Shown in pieces: positions 1 to 8,450 of a stretch of DNA of 64,000 nt (the stretch's first letter is position 1; each line of letters opens with the position of its first letter). The stretch spans positions 1-64,000 of the forward strand of contig JAABSA010000009.1 of the NCBI GenBank assembly GCA_011390635.1, written 5' to 3'. This stretch comes from Desulfotignum sp. (GTDB taxonomy: Bacteria; Desulfobacterota; Desulfobacteria; Desulfobacterales; Desulfobacteraceae). The translations under genes and the position numbers were made by a program. The notes beneath the pieces are model-generated. The model saw only the letters and a list, made by a program, of their open reading frames with translations, was not told the origin of the DNA and ran no database searches.

Positions 1-244
1 TCTGCTGCAGGGTCTGGGAGGGGGCTGTTTGCAGAAAGGATGTATCTTCGTTCTTTTTCCACTCAACCAGGCATCCGGCCAGTTGGTTATATTACAGCAC
101 CCTTTCGGTTTTATCCAAGGAGTCTTTCTGCAAGGCGAGAGCCATATTCCAAACCTTACGGTTACACCCGGAGAATTGAAACAACAACTCTTCAATTTCC
201 GAATTGGTCTTGATCCTGAATTTATATGCCTTGCGAATGATCAT
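1..244 (-). pseudogene. tnpB: IS605-type tnpB, N-terminal part, interrupted by a stop
   Basis: Read on the minus strand from the ATG at 244-242, the frame begins MIIRKAYKFRI and continues with FSGCNRKVWNMAL, which is the N-terminus of IS200/IS605 OrfB (TnpB, the RNA-guided nuclease ancestral to Cas12). A TAA at 94-92 stops it at codon 51. The frame then resumes with YNQLAGCLVEWKK and runs off the left edge of the window, still matching the family. The stop is therefore a nonsense mutation in a once full-length gene. The gene diverges from tnpA at 283, the classic IS605 arrangement. The rest of the gene, its guide RNA and the left end lie outside the window. Confidence 0.75.
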
Positions 245-282
245 GTATGAATTTTATCCTTGGCCGATGGTATAGTCAAGGC

Positions 283-686
283 ATGATAAAAAAAATCCAG
301 ACATCCGAACCGGCAGACATTGTGTGTTCAACATGCACGTTCACCTGGTGTTTGTTCCCAAATACCGGAAAAAAGTTTTTGACCAAGATGCACTCCGGGC
401 TCTGGAACAGATATTTACCCATGTCCTTAACCAGTTCGAGGCTGAGTTGGTTGAATTCAATGGTGAAAGTGATCATGTGCATTTGCTGGTGAATTATCCA
501 CCAAAGGTCACGGTTTCAAAGATGGTAAACAGCCTGAAGGGGGTTTCATCCAGGAAATTACGCCAGCAGTTGCCTGAACTTTCACGAATCTATTGGAAAG
601 GGGTGCTCTGGTCACCTTCCTATTTTGCAAGCTCCTGTGGTGGAGCACCGCTGGATGTAATCAAACAGTATATCGAAGAGCAATAA
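283..686 (+). pseudogene. tnpA: IS200/IS605 TnpA transposase, frame broken near the start
   Basis: This is a Y1 HUH single-strand transposase. The body from 324 reads FNMHVHLVFVPKYRKKVF and contains HVHLLVNYPP, the HUH pair, plus the helix ending DVIKQYIEEQ. The family's N-terminus (KNPDIRTGRHCVF) is encoded at 288-326 in the same frame, but that frame has no ATG. The only suitable ATG, at 283, is out of frame. It is separated by a run of eight A residues at 288-295, and nine would restore MIKKNPDIRTGRH. The gene is either inactivated by one lost A, or expressed through slippage on the A run or from the GTG at 324. Length is near the family norm of about 135 residues. Confidence 0.8.
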
Positions 687-690
687 CGAT

Positions 691-736
691 CGGCCTAGTG
701 GCCGGGCGCCTTATATCCCCGACCTGAAGGAAGGGG
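691..736 (+). repeat. IS605-type right-end hairpins
   Basis: Two short hairpins follow the tnpA stop. One has arms CGGCC and GGCCG around TAGT at 691-704. The other is an imperfect stem CCCC-CCT/AGG-GGGG at 717-736, followed by TTTTACGGCG. IS200/IS605 elements have subterminal imperfect palindromes, not inverted repeats, and TnpA recognises them as single strands. Position and shape fit the element's right end. The exact cleavage site cannot be fixed from one copy. Confidence 0.5.
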
Positions 737-1614
737 TTTTACGGCGCTTTGGATAAAATTTTTCAAGCCATGAATTTTCAGCCTTAGATAATGATCCTTT
801 AATGGTGAAATAATCGGTACTGTCAGAAAATCAGACTAATCGTATGCCCCCGATTTGCGGCCATTTCAGCACCCCGGCAAGCCAAACGTATCGGAAATGC
901 AAAATTTTTTCGGAACATGCTCCTGGTTGAGTCTTTTCCGCAAAAGCGTTCCCAATTCCCGGCATATGTTCCAAACTCCTTTTCGAGAGGGACATTCCCC
1001 TGTTGGTAAATTTTGATGAGTTTCGGTGTCCATAATTCTCTACGGCCAATGAATACTCATGCAGTGGATAATCTTGACTGTTATCGATGGATGGAATTCC
1101 CCAACAAAACATTTTGGCTTTAATTGTAACCCCCCGCTGGACTTTTAATAATAGTCTGGGGTTTAAGATCCGCCGTTGATGGGATTTCGATTTTGATATA
1201 GTCCGTAGGGAGAAATTTGAAATTCCCCTCACAATGCTTCTGTTAGTGAATACTGTTTTAAAATTGGCTTGAGGGATCTATAATATTTGGTATTGGCAGT
1301 CTGTCTATGTGTTGAATGGAATGAATAACTTTGCAAACCATTTTAAATGGTGGTATAAACCTTCTCAATGATGTTTTTAACTATATTTCTAACAGAAATT
1401 GGAGAACAAGTTAAGGTTTTGATATATAGGATTAACGCAGAAAACCTATACGCCATAGCCCTTTCATTTCCTTGTTTTTTTGATAGGATCTGAAAAAAAT
1501 GAGGCACTACTCTTTTTCCAAGAGTTCGCTTGGAAAAAGTGGACTTTTCGGAGCAGTTGATCTGAATAGTTGTTCAAGGTTTCATCAGCAACAAAATATC
1601 GACATTTTTTTTAA
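737..1614. other. Gene-free, AT-rich stretch downstream of the IS
   Basis: No reading frame here has a convincing ribosome binding site or family resemblance. A minus-strand frame of 133 codons at 831-1232 matches nothing I recognise and has no RBS. The region may hold eroded mobile-element sequence. The only clear structure is the hairpin at 1512-1539. The stretch just before 1615 is probably the promoter region of the next gene, but no clear -35/-10 pair stands out. Confidence 0.5.
1512..1539. repeat. Perfect 11-bp hairpin upstream of the pseudo-ATPase/radical SAM gene
   Basis: Arms CTTTTTCCAAG (1512-1522) and CTTGGAAAAAG (1529-1539) pair perfectly around the 6-nt loop AGTTCG. No T-run follows, so it is not a canonical terminator. 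It lies about 75 bp before the start of the gene at 1615 and could be an operator, a leader structure or a mobile-element end. Confidence 0.6.
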
Positions 1615-3708
1615 ATGTATATTTTAGATTTACACTTCAAAAACGCTTGCAGAAACGGTAATGGCAGGCTCAGGTTCCCCAAATATAATGGACAAATAAG
1701 AAAATGGACTATTTTTTCGTCCGAGCCTTCCAAACTTGAACTACTTCGCTTTGTGGCGATAGCCTGTGGAGGGGTGAAGTTTTTACCGAAGCTGCCATTT
1801 CAATTTTTAGAACTATTAGATTTTCCTGAAATTCCGCTTCAATTGGAATTTGTTCTTGCACCCCATCCCGGCCAGGATTACGGTGAAAACCTTCCAGCAT
1901 GCTATGGCAGTGGTATTCAAATAAAATCTGGTCAACATCCCATCGCTTTTTGTAAAAAGATGGAATGTCTTCCTGCAGGTCTTTCCACACGAAAACCGGC
2001 TTTCGGTACGGGTAATTCATCTTATTTTATCCTCGGTTACGGCCATGACATCATACCACATAGGGGAACGGATGATTTTGATTTCCTGGATCCATTTTTC
2101 CGTATCACCCGTTTTCACACCTTGTTCAATAAATACGCCCACGTTACTGATCCTGTAGAATTCCTACATCGACTACGGTTCAAAATAGTACGAGCAGGCC
2201 GGTACCTTCCCACAAAGATACTGAAAATTTTAGACGATTTGTTCCAGGAAAATTTCGATATCGACATTGGTTCATGGTTTTACGATTCATCTGATTTTAA
2301 AAAAAAATGGGATCGGCTCCAGCCTTGGCAACGACGGGCAGTGCTAATTCCCCTGGACGTTGCCAGACACCTTTTGGATGCATTCCCCCAATCCAACAAT
2401 CCGACTGATAAACAGGGGATTATCCTTCTGGACCGGCCGGATCGGATCTGCATACCACGGATTTTTCCTAAATGGATCACTCTTATGGACCGCTTTCTGC
2501 CAAATATGCAGTTTATTGTAACTGTTTCCAAAAGTACGATTTCAAACTTTCCCGTAGAAGCTGACAGAAAACGGCTCGTCCTGCCCACAGGAAATAAAAA
2601 TAATGGAAAAGAAACTCCCAAAAAAATACCGCAACGATCTGTGTTGCTGATTCATTTGGATGGAAGGCTGCCCAATCTGGCGTTGATGAAACTCAGCAAG
2701 TATTTCAAAGAAAAGGGGCGCAACGTGGTCCTGGCCTGGGGAGCCCCAAAAATCAAGGGAGCAGGGGAGGTTTATGCCAGCTGTGTATATGCCATTCCAG
2801 CTTCTGCAAAAAAGGTAAAAATTCTTCGTAAGTATTATGGTAAGTCTCTTGTGATCGGAGGATCAGGCGTGGATTTGAACCTTAGGTTGGATACTGAAAT
2901 TGAAAAATTGCCTCCGGATTATAGTCTTTATCCAGAACTCGATGAGCGTGCAATGGGCTTTATCACCCGTGGATGTCCCAGTAGATGCCCTTTTTGCCTT
3001 GTTCCGGAAAAAGAGGGGAATGTTCACCAGGTCGCCACATTGAACGATTTACTAACCAATGGACAGAACAAATTGATTCTCCTGGATGATAACATTCTAT
3101 CGCATCCAGAATCAGGGAATTTTCTGGAAGAAATGGCATTGCGCGATGTTCAGGTCAATTTCACCCAAACTCTGGATATCCGTTTCCTGAACAAAGAAAA
3201 GATCAGGCTGATCCGCCGAATTAAGTGCAGCAACCTCAAATTCACACGAAGGGTATACCATTTCAGCCTCAACGACACCAGGAACATCGACTTATATAAG
3301 CGTAAATATCCTCTGCTCGGATTTACACGAAGAGATAATGTGGAATTTGTCTGCATGTATGGTTTCAATACCACCCTGGCCGAAGACGTAGAGCGATTTC
3401 GTTTTCTGCGGTCACTGCCGGGAGCCTATGTTTTTGTTCAACGTTATCAACCCATTCCTGGCGGGCCGCCACCCGATCTGGATAACTATTTTAATGGAGA
3501 TGTGGATACCCTCATTGAGGAACTCGTGACCATTGTTTTCACTCAAAACATGAAGAGCATGGAAGTATATTACCGTTGGTTGAGTAGAGAATATGCAAAG
3601 AAGTACGGTAAACTTCATAACGGTCTCGTTGACACGATTTTCAAGTACAATAGTCGGCAACAGAAAGGACGTTATCTTGCAACTCTTGCCGGTACGCGGA
3701 AGGAATAG
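1615..3708 (+). CDS. Pseudo-ATPase (RecF/PtuA-like) fused to a radical SAM domain
   Basis: This 697-residue protein has two parts. Residues 1 to about 320 follow the outline of a RecF/OLD/PtuA-like AAA ATPase: MYILDLHFKN start, WTIFSSEPSKLELLRFVAIA where WT-GxNGxGKT would be, the YFILGYG-DFDFLDPFFR block, IILLDRPD for Walker B, and QFIVTVSKS. The P-loop glycines and lysine and the Walker B glutamate are lost, so ATP hydrolysis is unlikely. From about 340, LIHLDGRLPNLALMKLS begins a degenerate B12-type domain. Then comes the radical SAM core with Cys454, Cys458 and Cys461 (CX3CX2C), which would hold a 4Fe-4S cluster and SAM. Substrate is unknown. The druA-like gene starts 28 bp downstream, so the two are probably co-transcribed. 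The start at 1615 is chosen because MYI is the usual ATPase N-terminus; the RBS is poor. Confidence 0.75.
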   Translation: MYILDLHFKNACRNGNGRLRFPKYNGQIRKWTIFSSEPSKLELLRFVAIACGGVKFLPKLPFQFLELLDFPEIPLQLEFVLAPHPGQDYGENLPACYGSGIQIKSGQHPIAFCKKMECLPAGLSTRKPAFGTGNSSYFILGYGHDIIPHRGTDDFDFLDPFFRITRFHTLFNKYAHVTDPVEFLHRLRFKIVRAGRYLPTKILKILDDLFQENFDIDIGSWFYDSSDFKKKWDRLQPWQRRAVLIPLDVARHLLDAFPQSNNPTDKQGIILLDRPDRICIPRIFPKWITLMDRFLPNMQFIVTVSKSTISNFPVEADRKRLVLPTGNKNNGKETPKKIPQRSVLLIHLDGRLPNLALMKLSKYFKEKGRNVVLAWGAPKIKGAGEVYASCVYAIPASAKKVKILRKYYGKSLVIGGSGVDLNLRLDTEIEKLPPDYSLYPELDERAMGFITRGCPSRCPFCLVPEKEGNVHQVATLNDLLTNGQNKLILLDDNILSHPESGNFLEEMALRDVQVNFTQTLDIRFLNKEKIRLIRRIKCSNLKFTRRVYHFSLNDTRNIDLYKRKYPLLGFTRRDNVEFVCMYGFNTTLAEDVERFRFLRSLPGAYVFVQRYQPIPGGPPPDLDNYFNGDVDTLIEELVTIVFTQNMKSMEVYYRWLSREYAKKYGKLHNGLVDTIFKYNSRQQKGRYLATLAGTRKE

Positions 3709-3736
3709 ACCTTAATTTTTGTAGGTGAGGATATTG

Positions 3737-5053
3737 ATGCAAGAAAATTTACCTGAAATTAGATGCACCAAAAAGGAAACAGAGGAACTCCAACAGATCG
3801 CCTGCAGCAGGACTGCCGTTGTTTGGCAGATCAAACGTGCAAAAATTATCCTGGGGGCATTGGCGGGCCGGACCGTTGATCAGCAGGTTCGCGACGTACG
3901 GGTGCCTCCTCAATCCATCATAAAATGTAGAAAAAAATTTGTTGAGCAGGGTCTAAAATATTTTAATCAGCCGGATAGGAAGCCCACTAATCGAGAGGCT
4001 GCCGTGGAAAAAATGCTTGCATTTCTCGAATGCTCCCCAACCACTGAAAACCGACTTTGGAACAAATTGACGGTACATTATATTGGATTAGATTTTACAG
4101 CCGCAGAGATAAGGAAAATCAGAACAATTATTGAAACCAATCCGCAATATAACCGCAAGGAAATAACACGGGAGGTTTGCCGTATTTTCGGGATATACCA
4201 GACGGATGGGCGACTGAAAACAACTGCAGTCGGCGGAATATTAAGGCGCATGGATATGGACAATATTATCACATTGCCATTCACGCCATTCGTCAGTTAT
4301 AACAAACACTCTCGGTCCTGTAATTTTGAAGTTCCCGAAACGCAGATAGTTTTTAAGCCGGAGGAGTTGAAGCAACTGCAATTCATTCCTGTAGCAAACA
4401 AAAGGGATTCTGACCTATGGAACGAGTTGGTCATGCGCTTCCATTATATAAAAGGCAGCAAACTATTCGGCAGGCAGATGAGATATCTTGTATACGGCGG
4501 GGAGCCGAGGCCGTCAGAAAAGAATCCAAAAGGAAGAAAGAAGAAAAAATCAGCAGCGGCAACCCCGTCAAAATATTCAATGGGTAGTTGGAAACCAAAA
4601 CATCCCAATCCGACGAGAGGAAAGCACCTCCTGGCGGTTCTCGGTTTCGGGGCCAGCTCATGGCGTTTGAGTTCCCGGGACGATTTTATCGGCTGGACAG
4701 AAAAGGAACGAATTGCCAACCTGAATCTGGTAGTAGGCAATGTTCGGTTTTTAATTCTGCCCTGGGTCAGGTCACATTGCCTGGCTTCACGAATCCTTGG
4801 AGGTATTGCTAAAAAACTTCCATTGGACTGGGAGGACCGGTATCACTTTAAGCCCATCCTGCTGGAAACTTTTGTTCAACTGGACCGCTTCACGGGCACC
4901 TGTTACCGTGCCGCTAACTGGCAACAAGTGGGAACAACTAAGGGCTACAGCTTGCGTGGCTACAAGGCGTGTAAAAGTATACCGGAAAAAGCTATTTTCC
5001 TGTACCCTCTTCGTAAAGATTTCCGAAAGATTCTGTGCACGTTACCGAAATGA
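3737..5053 (+). CDS. DruA-like DUF4338 protein with extra N-terminal helix-turn-helix
   Basis: This 438-residue protein has three parts. Residues about 25-75 (RAKIILGALAGRT through KFVEQGLKYFNQ) resemble the IS630-type helix-turn-helix. Residues about 125-185 (ITREVCRIFGI-DGRLK-GILRRMD) match the usual N-terminal domain of DruA proteins. Residues about 215-430 are DUF4338: WNELVMRFHYIKG, LAVLGFGASSWRL, RDDFIGWTEKERIANLNLVVGN, RFLILPWV, and FTGTCYRAANW. DruA is a component of the Druantia anti-phage system, but DUF4338 proteins also occur alone in many copies. No druB-E genes are here; the partner is the upstream radical SAM fusion. The ATG at 3737 has GGTGAGG six bases ahead, preferred over GTG 3725. 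C-terminus looks complete. Confidence 0.75.
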   Translation: MQENLPEIRCTKKETEELQQIACSRTAVVWQIKRAKIILGALAGRTVDQQVRDVRVPPQSIIKCRKKFVEQGLKYFNQPDRKPTNREAAVEKMLAFLECSPTTENRLWNKLTVHYIGLDFTAAEIRKIRTIIETNPQYNRKEITREVCRIFGIYQTDGRLKTTAVGGILRRMDMDNIITLPFTPFVSYNKHSRSCNFEVPETQIVFKPEELKQLQFIPVANKRDSDLWNELVMRFHYIKGSKLFGRQMRYLVYGGEPRPSEKNPKGRKKKKSAAATPSKYSMGSWKPKHPNPTRGKHLLAVLGFGASSWRLSSRDDFIGWTEKERIANLNLVVGNVRFLILPWVRSHCLASRILGGIAKKLPLDWEDRYHFKPILLETFVQLDRFTGTCYRAANWQQVGTTKGYSLRGYKACKSIPEKAIFLYPLRKDFRKILCTLPK

Positions 5054-5068
5054 ATTAAAGGGGATAAG

Positions 5069-5194
5069 TTTGTTATTGAAGAGCAGATATAAAAAATCCA
5101 GCGGATCAAACCAAAATGTTTGAGGCGAAGACTTTTTTCGTGACAGAGTCCGTCTTTTATGCAAATAAAAAACCCCGGACTATCCCTGTTATTG
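5069..5194 (+). repeat. Dispersed intergenic repeat, copy A
   Basis: A long copy of a degenerate element found seven times in the first 18.6 kb. Shared blocks in order are TTTGTTATTGA-GAGCAGATAT, GATCAAACC-A-ATGTTTG, GCGA-GAC, GTCCGT-TTTTATG, and CCCC-GACTATCCCTGTTATTG. It starts 15 bp after the druA-like stop codon. Confidence 0.65.
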
Positions 5195-5302
5195 AGCTGC
5201 TGCCTTGAAATAGGATGAGACGACAGCTGATAAAACGGTATTGCCAATCCGATATTTATGAATTAAGTTGCATGGATTTGAATAACCCATGGATGACCTC
5301 AA

Positions 5303-6463
5303 ATGAACAAAGCCGCCGTTCTTTTTATCCTGTCTGCCGCTGTGGGGGTGGCGATGATGGGACTTGGCATCATCTGGCCTTTGATTCCGGTTTATGCGGT
5401 GGAACTTGGGGCCGGGGGATTCCTGGTCGGACTCATCGTTGCCAGCTTCAACATTTCTAGAGTTCTTTTAAGCCCTTTCAGCGGAGCAATATCGGACAAA
5501 TGGGGTAGAAAACGGTTCATTGCATCCGGACTGTTGATCTACGCGATTCTTTCTGTTTTTTATGTGTTGCCGGAAAATGCGGAGACTCTGATCTTGATCA
5601 GGCTGCTCCACGGCATTGCCTCACTTCTGGTGGTGCCGGTGGCCATGGCTCTGACTGCGGACATTGCACCACCCCATAAACTGGGGCTTTACATGGGAAC
5701 ATTGAACATGGCCATTATGGTCGGTCTCGGTTTCGGCCCGGCCATGGGTGGCATTATCCGGGACACTCTCGGGTTTAACGCCGCTTTTTACATCATGGGT
5801 GGCCTGGCTCTTATCACCTCTCTGATGGTAGCGGTTTTTATCCCTGCGGACAAGACTCATCTCAGCGATATAAAAAGACCCAAACCATATCCTCTCAGAA
5901 AAATAATCGCCCACAGAACGGCCGCCGGCATACTTATAATGCGCTTTTTCGCCGCTTCAGGTCAAGGATCAGTGTACACCTTTCTGCCTATTTTGGCCAT
6001 GAAGATCAATCTGTCCAGTTCACAGGTCGGAATCATTTTGACCATGAATATCTTTTTTATTGCCTTTCTCCAGCGGATAAGTGGCAGACTGGCTGACCGG
6101 ATCAATCCCAAGCACCTAATCATCGCAGGCACCTTTGCCTCTGGCATAACGGTCCTGTTCATGCCCTTTGTTCAGGGATTCATCACAATTCTGACACTCA
6201 ATATCCTGATGGGAATGGCCAACGGTCTTTCTCTGCCCGGCGGACTGGTCATCACCGGTCGGCTGGGGCAGGCCATGGGGATGGCCTCTATTATGAGTCT
6301 CAACGACGCCGCCTGGGGGTTGGGGTTCATCGTCTCTCCCATCCTTTCCGGACTCATCCTCGACTGGATGGGCGTATCCTACGTCTTTATAATCGGCAGC
6401 TTCTTAATCCTTTTCGGCGGCGTTGCCGTGACCGTCTTTTTATGGGATTATGACAACTCGTAA
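5303..6463 (+). CDS. MFS transporter (drug-efflux type)
   Basis: This is a 386-residue, twelve-helix major facilitator superfamily permease of the inner membrane. The family signature between helices 2 and 3 is clear (GAISDKWGRKRF), and a weaker counterpart (SGRLADRINPK) sits in the second half. The arrangement and length fit proton-driven multidrug or metabolite exporters of the DHA1 type; the substrate cannot be inferred. It stands alone on the plus strand, with a repeat copy on either side (ending 5194 and starting 6515). The ATG at 5303 is preceded by a weak GGATG; an ATG at 5290 reads into a stop at once. Confidence 0.85.
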   Translation: MNKAAVLFILSAAVGVAMMGLGIIWPLIPVYAVELGAGGFLVGLIVASFNISRVLLSPFSGAISDKWGRKRFIASGLLIYAILSVFYVLPENAETLILIRLLHGIASLLVVPVAMALTADIAPPHKLGLYMGTLNMAIMVGLGFGPAMGGIIRDTLGFNAAFYIMGGLALITSLMVAVFIPADKTHLSDIKRPKPYPLRKIIAHRTAAGILIMRFFAASGQGSVYTFLPILAMKINLSSSQVGIILTMNIFFIAFLQRISGRLADRINPKHLIIAGTFASGITVLFMPFVQGFITILTLNILMGMANGLSLPGGLVITGRLGQAMGMASIMSLNDAAWGLGFIVSPILSGLILDWMGVSYVFIIGSFLILFGGVAVTVFLWDYDNS

Positions 6464-6514
6464 TGCTGCTTCATGATCGGTTGCATCCTGTCAACTTCTG
6501 GGAAAGACCCCGAT

Positions 6515-6568
6515 AGGGACGTTGGATTTTTTTTGTTAGATGACAACCACAGACTTTCTCTGTAACTC
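6515..6568 (+). repeat. Dispersed intergenic repeat, copy G (degenerate)
   Basis: The most eroded copy. TTTTTTTTGTTAGATGACAACC followed by CAGACTTTCTCTGTAA aligns with the distal half of copies B and E. It lies about 50 bp after the MFS gene stop. Membership in the family is less certain than for copies A, B, E and F. Confidence 0.4.
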
Positions 6569-6787
6569 ATTTCCGGGAGAATTTGTATGTTTAAAAAAAC
6601 ATGAAACAGCAGACATCACACTGCTTTTTATAATTACTGCACGTACCCGAGGCACGCAGCTGGCGTTTTATGAATTTTTATCAATAATGTAGCCACTGCT
6701 ACAGACAAGTGAATGACATTTATATATGATGCAGTTCAAAGCAGTCTCAAGGACCATCATACCAATAAATTAAAAGGAGATGCAATC

Positions 6788-7303
6788 ATGAAAGTATTGG
6801 TCACTTATTTCAGCCAGAGCGGCAACACGGAAAAAATTGCCAGAGCTATCTGCGAAGAAGCAGCCAAAGCCGGTGATGCGAATTTAAAGAAACTTGAAGA
6901 AATCACTCCTGATATGGCCGCAGAATATGATTGTATTTTCATGGGGTCGCCTCTGCACGCCGGAAGCCTGGCAGCCCCGGTAAAGGAATTTTTAGGCACT
7001 CTAAAGGCAACTTCCGGTCAGCAGATGGCAGGTTTTATTACCCACATGGCTCCTGCTTATCCGGAACAGGACATGGATGCCTTTGCAGAACCCATGAAAA
7101 CCGCATGCAAAGAAAAAGGAATCGAATACAGGGGCTGTTTTGACTGCCAGGGATTTTTGGAAGAAGCGATGCATGCACCTGTGCAGAAAAAACTTGCCCT
7201 TGATGATGAAAAGTGGGCAGCTATGGTCAAGCAGATGACCGGCCGTCCCAACCAGGAAGATGTGGACAATGCCAAAGCGTTCGTAAGGAGACTCTTTGCT
7301 TAA
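6788..7303 (+). CDS. Flavodoxin-family FMN protein
   Basis: A 171-residue flavodoxin-fold protein. The phosphate-binding loop is SQSGNTEKIA (residues about 9-18), after the beta-1 strand MKVLVTYF; the GSPLHAGS segment lies at the isoalloxazine site. It probably carries electrons or reduces a small substrate with bound FMN. The ATG at 6788 has a strong AAGGAG seven bases ahead, preferred over an upstream in-frame start at 6713. The Crp/Fnr regulator begins 82 bp downstream in the same direction, so the two may be linked functionally. Confidence 0.8.
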   Translation: MKVLVTYFSQSGNTEKIARAICEEAAKAGDANLKKLEEITPDMAAEYDCIFMGSPLHAGSLAAPVKEFLGTLKATSGQQMAGFITHMAPAYPEQDMDAFAEPMKTACKEKGIEYRGCFDCQGFLEEAMHAPVQKKLALDDEKWAAMVKQMTGRPNQEDVDNAKAFVRRLFA

Positions 7304-7385
7304 GCCGTAAAATCATGGATCAGTTCCTCTGTAAATGATATGTTGATGAACATAAAAGAATCATGTCTCGCATGAAAGGATTCCC

Positions 7386-8090
7386 ATGACTTGTTTATGC
7401 AAACAAATCGCAGGAAATGACATAGAGCTGTCTACGACTTGTATCGGCAATCTTTGGATATTTCAGGGTCTTGCCCCTGAAAATGTTCAGGCCCTTGCAA
7501 AAGAAGCATTGCGGAAAAAAATGAAAAAAGGGGATACCGTATTCATGCAGGGAGATACCGCCAACGAGGTGTTCCTCATAAAGGGGGGGCGCATTAAACT
7601 GACCAAGGTGCTGGAAGACGGAACCGAACTCATGCTGGACCTGAGAAAAGCCGGTGATTTTGTTGGTGAAAACATGTTCTCTGAAGAGGGCGAGTATCCG
7701 GTGAGTGCGGTCTGCATGGAAGATACATTGACATGCGGGTTCACCCGGAGCCAGTTTGAAGAACTGGTGCTTAACAATCCCACGGTCGGCCTCCAGGTGA
7801 TCAAAACCCTCAGTGAAAGGATTTCCTGGCTCACCACCCGGGTGGGTGATCTGGCAGTGACAAATATCGAAGCGCGTCTTTACAAGGTGCTTTGCAATGT
7901 TGCCAAAGAGCATGGAGAGAAAAGGCCCCAGGGGGTGATGATTCAATTTCCGCTGACTCACGAGGATCTCAGCTTTTTGATCGGTACACACAGGGTGACG
8001 GTTACACGGGCCATGAAAGCGCTCAAGGAAACGGGAAAAATTATTCTTGAAAACAGGCGGCTTATCCTGCCATCTTTGGCAGCCTCTTAA
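7386..8090 (+). CDS. Crp/Fnr-family transcriptional regulator
   Basis: A 234-residue regulator: cyclic-nucleotide-like sensor barrel (residues about 25-145; GDTVFMQGDTANEVFLIKGG and GDFVGENM), dimer helix, then a winged helix with LTHEDLSFLIGTHRVTVTRAMKAL as the recognition motif. Cysteines at positions 3, 5 and 19 precede the barrel. Fnr uses CX2CX5C plus a later cysteine for its oxygen-labile cluster; this CXC-X13-C pattern differs, so redox sensing is possible but unproven. The likely targets are the flavodoxin and redox genes around it. RBS AAAGGA precedes the ATG. Confidence 0.85.
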   Translation: MTCLCKQIAGNDIELSTTCIGNLWIFQGLAPENVQALAKEALRKKMKKGDTVFMQGDTANEVFLIKGGRIKLTKVLEDGTELMLDLRKAGDFVGENMFSEEGEYPVSAVCMEDTLTCGFTRSQFEELVLNNPTVGLQVIKTLSERISWLTTRVGDLAVTNIEARLYKVLCNVAKEHGEKRPQGVMIQFPLTHEDLSFLIGTHRVTVTRAMKALKETGKIILENRRLILPSLAAS

Positions 8091-8107
8091 TATAGGAGAT
8101 TTCAACT

Positions 8108-8344
8108 ATGACATATTTTTTTCCGACAACAGTTCCTGAAACCGCAATAGGGAGGCTTCAGAAAATTCCTATAAAATTCATCACAGCAAGATCCAGGAAC
8201 TAAAAGATCAGGGGTGTTCTGATGAAGAAATTTTCGAAGCCATCTGTCACGTCACTTTTCAATTTCATGGACCGGATGGCTGATGCAACCGGAGCTCCAG
8301 TTGAAGGTATGCAGGAGATGATTAGACAGGCGCAGAATCAATAA
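8108..8344 (+). pseudogene. Broken AhpD/carboxymuconolactone-decarboxylase-like gene
   Basis: A good RBS (TAGGAG) and ATG at 8108 open a frame that stops after 31 codons. In other frames the same stretch reads YKIHHSKIQELKDQGCSDEE and then TSLFNFMDRMADATGAPVEG, ending at TAA 8342-8344. Those pieces resemble the C-terminal half of AhpD-like (CMD family) proteins. Only about 79 codons remain, well below the usual 110-190, and at least two frameshifts are needed. It looks like a gene with an internal deletion and drift. It follows the Crp/Fnr gene by 17 bp, suggesting an old operon. Confidence 0.6.
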
Positions 8345-8450
8345 GTATCTGTCCGAATGAAGACCTGCTCCGCTTCTACCTGAAATAATAATTCGGGAGC
8401 CGGGACAGGCCACTTTTTTAAATCCTCAGACAATGTTAAGGAGAATCTTA

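Noticed and set aside
831-1232. Minus-strand frame of 133 codons
   Set aside because: No RBS, no family resemblance, and atypical composition; likely chance or eroded sequence.
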